Source: Dactylosporangium fulvum
Lineage (GTDB): Bacteria; Actinomycetota; Actinomycetes; Mycobacteriales; Micromonosporaceae
Assembly (NCBI RefSeq): GCF_025137375.1
Contig: NZ_CP073720.1
Location: forward strand, 6,968,501 to 7,032,500
DNA length: 64,000 bases
Reading direction: 5' to 3'
Shown: piece by piece, positions 59,214-64,000 of the stretch
Layout: each line of letters starts with the position of its first letter
Numbering within the stretch: position 1 is the stretch's first letter
Made by a program: the position numbers and the translations under genes
The notes under the pieces: generated by a model
Told to the model about the DNA's origin: nothing
Seen by the model: only the letters and a program-made list of their open reading frames with translations
The model's database searches: none

Positions 59214-60815
59214 TTACGAGCCGCTCGGCCAGGTGACCTGGGTCGAGTGGTAGTAGTTGATGCCCATGACGCGCCAGCGCGGTCCCTGCGCGCCCAGGCG
59301 CTGCTTGAACGCGGTGAGGTTGTGCGTGCTCCAGGGCGACCAGCCCAGCTCGGCGATCGCGGGCAGGCGCGGGAAGGCCATGTACTCGATGTCGGCCGTG
59401 GTCACGATCGTCTCCGTCCACAGTGGTGCCTCGACGCCGAGCACCGCCGTCTCACCGGCACCCGTGAGGTAGGCACCCGGGTTCCACTCGTACGCCGTGT
59501 TCACGTCGATGAGACCGGCCCACTTCTGCCCCGGTCTGGTGTTGTTGCGGTACTTCATGTCCAGGTACGTCTTGTTCGCCGGGGACATGACCACCCTGGT
59601 ACCGTTCGCCACCGCCGCGGCCAGCGACGCATCGCTGGTGGTGGTGCCCCAGAACTGGGCCACCGTCGAGGGCAGCAGCGTCGCGTCGGCCACGTTGTGC
59701 CATCCGACGACGGTCTTGCCGTGCGCGGCGACGATCTGCTGGGCGCGGTTGACGAAGTACGAGTAGTCCGCCGCGGTGGTGGAGTTCGCCTCGTCGCCGC
59801 CGATGTGCACGTAAGGCCCCGGGGTCAGCGCGGCGATCTCCCCGATCACCTGGTCGATGAAGGTGTACGTGAGTTCCAGCGGTACGCACAGCGAACTGAA
59901 CCCGACCTGCGTGCCCGTGTACCGGGCCGGCGCCACGCCGTTGCAGTTGAGCTGCGCGTAGGAGGCCAGTGCGGCGTTGGTGTGCCCGGGCATGTCGATC
60001 TCGGGAATGATCGTGATGTAGCGCTCGGCCGCGTAGTTCACGATCGCGGTGTAGTCCGCCTGGGTGTAGTAGCCGCCCGGTCCGCCGCCGACCTGCGTGC
60101 CACCGCCGTACACCGCGAGGTTCGGCCAGGAGTTGACGGCGATCCGCCAGCCCTGGTCGTCGGACAGGTGCAGGTGCAGCACGTTGATCTTGTACAGGGC
60201 GATCTGGTCGAGGTACCGCTGGACCTGGGCCACGGTGAAGAAGTGCCGCGCGACGTCGAGCATCGCGCCACGGTGCGCGAACCTCGGGTAGTCGACGATC
60301 TGCCCGCCCGGCACCGGCCATGGTCCGGGCTGGGGCGTCGCCGCGTCGGCGGCCACCGGGAGCAGTTGCCGCAGCGTCTGCACGCCGTGGAACAACCCGG
60401 CGGGCTGACCGGCCCGCACGGTGATCGCGCTCGCGGTGACGTCGAGTTGGTAGCCTTCGGCACCGGCGCTCGGCGCCGCGCCGGTGAGCAGCAGGGCGAT
60501 CCCGTCGGTCGGGTTGGCGACAGTGGTGACGACCGGCAGCGGCAGCCCGGTGGAGACGCGCAACCGGGCCGCGAACTGGTTGGCGATGGCCGCCGCCGGT
60601 GCGGAACCCGGCGCGGCGTAGATGATGGTGGATGCGGTGATGCTGTAGCTGACCCCGGGCGTGGCGGTAGCCGTGACCGGGACCGGGACGACCGAGCTGA
60701 ACGCGACCGCGGTCGCGGCGGCCGCGGGAGCGGTGGTGGCGGACAGCAGGGCGGCGACAACGCCGAGGCCGGTGAAGGCCCCGCCGAGTCGTCGTGGCAG
60801 GAAGGGGGTGGCCAT
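59214..60815 (-). CDS. Secreted GH20 beta-N-acetylhexosaminidase
   Basis: 533 residues from ATG with GAGAGGA upstream. The signal peptide ends around APAAAA (30-36). An N-terminal GH20b-type domain (~40-170) precedes the catalytic barrel (FAHRGAMLDVARHFF, LHLHLSDDQGWRI, IIPEIDMPGH). The catalytic pair is Asp341-Glu342 (HIGGDE). It removes terminal GlcNAc from chito-oligosaccharides. It lies just upstream of the GH2 gene on the same strand and could be co-transcribed with it, the two enzymes acting on acetylated and deacetylated ends of partly deacetylated chitin. Confidence 0.95.
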   Translation of the reverse strand: MATPFLPRRLGGAFTGLGVVAALLSATTAPAAAATAVAFSSVVPVPVTATATPGVSYSITASTIIYAAPGSAPAAAIANQFAARLRVSTGLPLPVVTTVANPTDGIALLLTGAAPSAGAEGYQLDVTASAITVRAGQPAGLFHGVQTLRQLLPVAADAATPQPGPWPVPGGQIVDYPRFAHRGAMLDVARHFFTVAQVQRYLDQIALYKINVLHLHLSDDQGWRIAVNSWPNLAVYGGGTQVGGGPGGYYTQADYTAIVNYAAERYITIIPEIDMPGHTNAALASYAQLNCNGVAPARYTGTQVGFSSLCVPLELTYTFIDQVIGEIAALTPGPYVHIGGDEANSTTAADYSYFVNRAQQIVAAHGKTVVGWHNVADATLLPSTVAQFWGTTTSDASLAAAVANGTRVVMSPANKTYLDMKYRNNTRPGQKWAGLIDVNTAYEWNPGAYLTGAGETAVLGVEAPLWTETIVTTADIEYMAFPRLPAIAELGWSPWSTHNLTAFKQRLGAQGPRWRVMGINYYHSTQVTWPSGS

Positions 60816-61301
60816 GACGGTCCTCTCGCAGAACGCACCAGCCTGCCGGCGGGTTCGCACCCACCATCAGGCATTTGCATTTGACGATCCCCAGTGCTGC
60901 CAGGATGACATGGGCCCGGGCAAGAGGCAAGGTGCTTTACAAATGGCGGTCCGAGTCATGCCTGCGAGCTCGTGACCCGTCGGCGCGCGTCGTTGCCACT
61001 CGGAACCGGGCGCCGGATGCTGCGATCGTCGCGGTGGTGGCGGGCGCGTGACCCCTGGATCTCCACGGCGCCGATGGACCGGCGTCCCCCGCACACACTG
61101 GGGAGTGCGCGGGGTGACGCCGGGGGCCGGCACGGCCGCTGGGCCCAGCAAGCCGGCCGTCACGACCCATTCCTATGGGCGTCGTCGATGCCCGCGGCGT
61201 TACACCCTCGCCGGTCATCACGGTCACACTGCTCATGGCCCAGCACTATCCACAATCGACATTCGTCGACCCGGACTGCCACAAGTCGGACAGCGGACCG
61301 G
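60816..61301. other. 486-bp intergenic region between GH20 and GntR genes
   Basis: No convincing gene. The part near 60850-60960 is locally AT-richer and probably carries the GH20 promoter, but no operator palindrome stands out; I did not find a DasR-like site. An imperfect hairpin lies at 61082-61120. Confidence 0.6.
61082..61120. terminator. Possible terminator after GntR gene
   Basis: GCGTC/GACGC and CCCCGC/GCGGGG pair to form an 11-bp stem with one bulge, about 180 bases past the GntR stop. Confidence 0.45.
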
Positions 61302-62123
61302 TCAGTAGTCCGGGGGCCGGATGAGCTGGGCGTTGACCACCGAGGGATCCACGCCGAGGTTGGCCTGGGGCTGGGTGTCCTCCTGGTGGCGGCGGGCCAG
61401 GGTCGCGGCCCCGGGTCCGTCGCCCTCCTCGATGGCCCGGATCAGCTCGGCGTGGCTGTCGAGGCTGCGCCGGGTCGCGGACTTCCCGGGGAGCGCGCCC
61501 TCCATCACCGTGCGGGCCGCCCACTCCTCCTCGTGCGCATACCACAGCCCCTCGAGCATGCCCAGGAGCAGCTCGAAGGTCTGGTTCCCGCAGTTGCGCA
61601 CGAGCGCCTCGTGGAACTCCTTCATGCAGGCCACGAACTTGGCGAAGTCGCCGAGGCTCTCCTCGGTCCGGCGGTGGATCTCGCGCAGCGCCGGGACAAC
61701 CGTCTCCATGCGGTCCGGCCGGGTCGCGCACATCTCGGCGCACATCGGGTCGAGGCGCCGGACCGCCAGTCCCAGATCGTGCACGCTGACCTTGCGGGAC
61801 TGCAGCACGAGGCCGAAGACGTAGCCGGCCCGTTCGAGCTGGGGTGGATGCACCTCGGCGCCACCCCGGTTGCCGCGGCGGATGGTGATGAGCCCCTCCG
61901 TCTCCAGCGTGCGCATGGCCTCACGGACGGACGGCATGCTGACCCGGAACTCCTCGAACAGGTCGTCCTGCTTCAGCAGTCCGTTCTCCGTGGTCAGATC
62001 ACCGCGCAGGATCCGGTCCCGCAACTCGTCGGCGAGGCGCTCGCCGACCCGGCGACGCAGCAGCAGCGGGCCCTTCGCGCCACGGCCCGGAGGGGGGTCC
62101 GCCATGGTCTCCGCCTTCCTCAT
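61302..62123 (-). CDS. GntR-family regulator, FadR/FCD type
   Basis: 273 residues; the ATG overlaps the stop of the oxidoreductase gene (ATGA) and has GAGGTGG upstream. The N-terminal winged HTH (ELRDRILRGDL..EEFRVSMPSVREAMRTLETEGLITI) is followed by an all-helical FCD effector domain carrying the metal-ligand histidines (FHEALVRNCGN, SHAELIRAIEEGD). It probably regulates the oxidoreductase operon to which it is fused translationally. The effector may be a carboxylic acid, as is usual for FCD proteins. Confidence 0.92.
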   Translation of the reverse strand: MRKAETMADPPPGRGAKGPLLLRRRVGERLADELRDRILRGDLTTENGLLKQDDLFEEFRVSMPSVREAMRTLETEGLITIRRGNRGGAEVHPPQLERAGYVFGLVLQSRKVSVHDLGLAVRRLDPMCAEMCATRPDRMETVVPALREIHRRTEESLGDFAKFVACMKEFHEALVRNCGNQTFELLLGMLEGLWYAHEEEWAARTVMEGALPGKSATRRSLDSHAELIRAIEEGDGPGAATLARRHQEDTQPQANLGVDPSVVNAQLIRPPDY

Positions 62124-64000
62124 CCATCCACCTCGGAGGGTCTGGCCAGCACCGCCCGAAAACGGGCCACATTGGCGAGCTTGATGGTCTCATATCCGCG
62201 GACCAAATCCGGTGCCCGCGCCACCGCCAGGCAGCGGTCCTGGTCGTCGTCCCGGAGCGCGGCCAGCACCGCGGTCGTGTATTCGTCCGGCAGCGACCGC
62301 TCGACTCGGCGGACCGCGGCCAGGCCGAACGGGTCGAACGCCGTGCCCCGCACCGACCGCATCGCCCGCAGCACCGCGAAGACCGGCCGGATCCAGCCGC
62401 CGAGCGCGAGCTTGTGGCGCAGGCCGAGAGCCCGCAGGAACGGCGGGTGGATATGGTAACGCACCCGGACCCGGGAGCCGTCGGCGGCCGCCTGAGCGCC
62501 GACGTCGAGCTTCAGGTGCAGCCGGGCGACCTCGTACTCGTCCTTGTACGCCAGCAGTTTGAACAGGTGCCGGGAAAACTCCACGGACACCGCATCCGTG
62601 CCGAACCGCTCGGACTCGGCGGTCACGACGCGGCGCACCGCGTCCACGTATTGCCCGGCCAGCCGCGCGTGCTGATAGTCGAAGAGCTCGGCGGCACGGA
62701 GCTCACCGACCTCCCGCACCGCGGCCGGCAGGTCGGCCGCGTCGAGCAGCTGTCGCGCGACCTCCCGCGCGCCGGGCGTCGGATCGAGCCCGGCCGCTCC
62801 CAGGCGGCGGGCCGGAGCCGGCGTCTCGAGCGTGGTCGGCGTGGCCACGTGGCGCCGCCCGGCCCGGAACGCCTCGATGTTCGTGTCGACCGCGACGCCG
62901 TTGAGCCGGATCGCCTCCTCGATCGAGGCGGCCGACAGCGGCACGGCCCCGACCTGGTAGGCCACCCCGAGCAGCAGGACGTTGGCCGTTGTCTCGTCAC
63001 CGAACTGGGTGCGGCTGAGCTGGGCGACGTCCACCGCCGTGGTGCGGCCGACCGCGCCCCGGATGCGGTCCAGCAGCGCGTCGGCCGGTGGGAGGCTGGT
63101 CGCGATGTTCGTCACCACGGCCGAGGTCGGCGTGAGCGAGGAGGCGACGACCGATACCGTCCGCTCCGGACCGGTGCGGGCGAGGTGCTGCGGTGCCGCC
63201 CCGCTGAGCAGGTCGAACACCAGGTAGAGATCGGCCTGGCCGTCGGTCACCGCGGCGGCTCGGTCGTCGACCGGGGCGGCGCTGATCTGCAGGTGGGACA
63301 CGACCGCTCCGGCCTTCTGGCTCATCCCGGTCTGGTCGAGGCCGGCCGTGTGGAGCCCGTCGACCAGGGCCGCCGTGGCCAGGATCTGGTTGACCGTGAC
63401 CACCCCGGTGCCGCCGATGCCGACCAGATAGACGCCGTAGGCCTTGTCGCTGACCGACGCCTTGGCCGCCGGCTCGGGGGGCACCTCGCCCGAGCCCGCG
63501 CGGCGGGGCCGGGTCCGGCGCGGGGTCGCGGCCGCCGTCGTCCGGACCGTGACGAAGGACGGGCAGTCGCCGTCCAGGCAGCTGAAGTCCGAGTTGCACG
63601 ACGTCTGATGGATCTGGGTCTTGCGGCCCAACTCGGTCTCGACCGGCTGGACCGACAGGCAGTTGCTCTTCACGCCGCAGTCGCCGCAGCCCTCACAGAC
63701 GAGCTCGTTGATGACCACCTTGCGGTCGGGCTTGGGCAGCTTGCCGGAACGGCGCAGCCGCCGGGCCTCGGCCGCGCACACCTGGTCGTAGATGAGCACC
63801 GTGACGCCCCCGACCGCGCTGAGGCGCTCCTGCGCGGCCAGCACCTCCGACCGCGGCAGCACGGTGACGCCCTTGGCCAGGTCGCGCACGCCGCGGTAGC
63901 GCCCGGGATCCTCGGCGCACACGATGATCTGCTTGACCCCCTCGGCGGCCAGCTCGCGGGTCAGGGCCGGCACGGACATGCCGCCCGCGATCTCCTGGCC
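62120..64000 (-). CDS. Indolepyruvate ferredoxin oxidoreductase, 3' part
   Basis: Partial gene: the frame continues beyond the right edge (GQEIAGG precedes MSVPALTREL), so the internal Met at 63979 is not the start. 626 residues are visible. In order they show the end of the thiamine-diphosphate domain, a ferredoxin-like module with Cys clusters (CEGCGDCGVKSNC, then CNSDFSCLDGDC), and the gamma domain (GIGGTGVVTVNQIL, DQTGMSQKAGAV). This is the fused IOR layout, which oxidatively decarboxylates aryl-pyruvates to aryl-acyl-CoA with reduction of ferredoxin. It suggests aromatic amino acid degradation. A GntR gene follows with a four-base overlap. Confidence 0.93.
   Translation of the reverse strand, partial: GQEIAGGMSVPALTRELAAEGVKQIIVCAEDPGRYRGVRDLAKGVTVLPRSEVLAAQERLSAVGGVTVLIYDQVCAAEARRLRRSGKLPKPDRKVVINELVCEGCGDCGVKSNCLSVQPVETELGRKTQIHQTSCNSDFSCLDGDCPSFVTVRTTAAATPRRTRPRRAGSGEVPPEPAAKASVSDKAYGVYLVGIGGTGVVTVNQILATAALVDGLHTAGLDQTGMSQKAGAVVSHLQISAAPVDDRAAAVTDGQADLYLVFDLLSGAAPQHLARTGPERTVSVVASSLTPTSAVVTNIATSLPPADALLDRIRGAVGRTTAVDVAQLSRTQFGDETTANVLLLGVAYQVGAVPLSAASIEEAIRLNGVAVDTNIEAFRAGRRHVATPTTLETPAPARRLGAAGLDPTPGAREVARQLLDAADLPAAVREVGELRAAELFDYQHARLAGQYVDAVRRVVTAESERFGTDAVSVEFSRHLFKLLAYKDEYEVARLHLKLDVGAQAAADGSRVRVRYHIHPPFLRALGLRHKLALGGWIRPVFAVLRAMRSVRGTAFDPFGLAAVRRVERSLPDEYTTAVLAALRDDDQDRCLAVARAPDLVRGYETIKLANVARFRAVLARPSEVDG

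Noticed and set aside
60870..60960. Possible DasR-type site upstream of the GH20 gene
   Set aside because: I looked for the ACTGGTCTAGACCA-like pattern expected at GlcNAc genes and found no acceptable match.
63979..64000. ATG at 63979 as start of indolepyruvate ferredoxin oxidoreductase
   Set aside because: The reading frame and family-typical sequence (QEIAGG) continue upstream to the window edge, and the thiamine domain would be missing.

Overview
The window is GC-rich, densely coded bacterial DNA with many ATGA/GTGA start-stop overlaps, lipoprotein transporters, an F420-dependent enzyme pair and a furA-katG unit. This fits a high-GC actinobacterium. The many sugar operons, secreted glycoside hydrolases and palindrome-rich intergenic stretches suggest a soil saprophyte, perhaps of the Micromonosporaceae; the family assignment is inference. 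No rRNA, intact tRNA, CRISPR array, phage or recognisable transposase was found.

Region by region. (1) 1-11.1 kb, mostly minus strand: the end of a MsmEFG-type sugar ABC operon with its LacI repressor and two matching operators, an L-fuconolactonase-type amidohydrolase, a secreted GH5 enzyme with ricin and trefoil modules, and a ribose/rhamnose-type ABC operon (ATPase-permease-binding protein-permease). (2) 11.2-16 kb, plus strand: UxaA-type dehydratase, two SDR dehydrogenases, an in-frame GlcD/GlcF deletion remnant and a LysR regulator, all overlapping by a few bases. With the lactonase and transporters this looks like non-phosphorylative catabolism of a deoxysugar or sugar acid. (3) 16-28 kb: MerR regulator with quinone oxidoreductase behind a textbook 19-bp-spacer promoter; an amino-acid decarboxylase, unknown protein and APC transporter unit; a large LuxR (LAL) regulator with an alpha/beta hydrolase; MFS efflux pump with divergent LysR.

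(4) 28-41.4 kb, all minus strand, is the most interesting part. Two operons start from two promoters that share a 23-bp operator (20 of 23 bases identical), and an IclR gene lies in one of them. Together they encode an NMT1/THI5-type ABC importer, an F420-dependent LLM oxidoreductase, an F420:NADPH reductase, dihydropyrimidinase, two carbon-nitrogen hydrolases, an omega-amino-acid transaminase, an aldehyde dehydrogenase and a DUF1185-like protein. This is a complete reductive pyrimidine-type (or hydantoin-type) degradation route, except that the usual flavin/iron-sulfur dihydropyrimidine dehydrogenase is absent. The F420 pair sits where it would be needed.

(5) 41.4-51.2 kb: palindrome-bearing spacer, furA-katG with a divergent OsmC protein, a GlgX-type debranching enzyme, a small membrane protein, an MFS pump, a palindrome-rich spacer and a CueP copper lipoprotein. 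(6) 51.2-60.8 kb: ROK kinase, single-domain ATPase, permease and binding protein, with a divergent ROK repressor, then secreted GH2 (exo-glucosaminidase type) and GH20 hexosaminidase; probably amino-sugar or chito-oligosaccharide use. (7) 61.3-64 kb: GntR regulator overlapping the 3' part of indolepyruvate ferredoxin oxidoreductase, which runs off the right edge.
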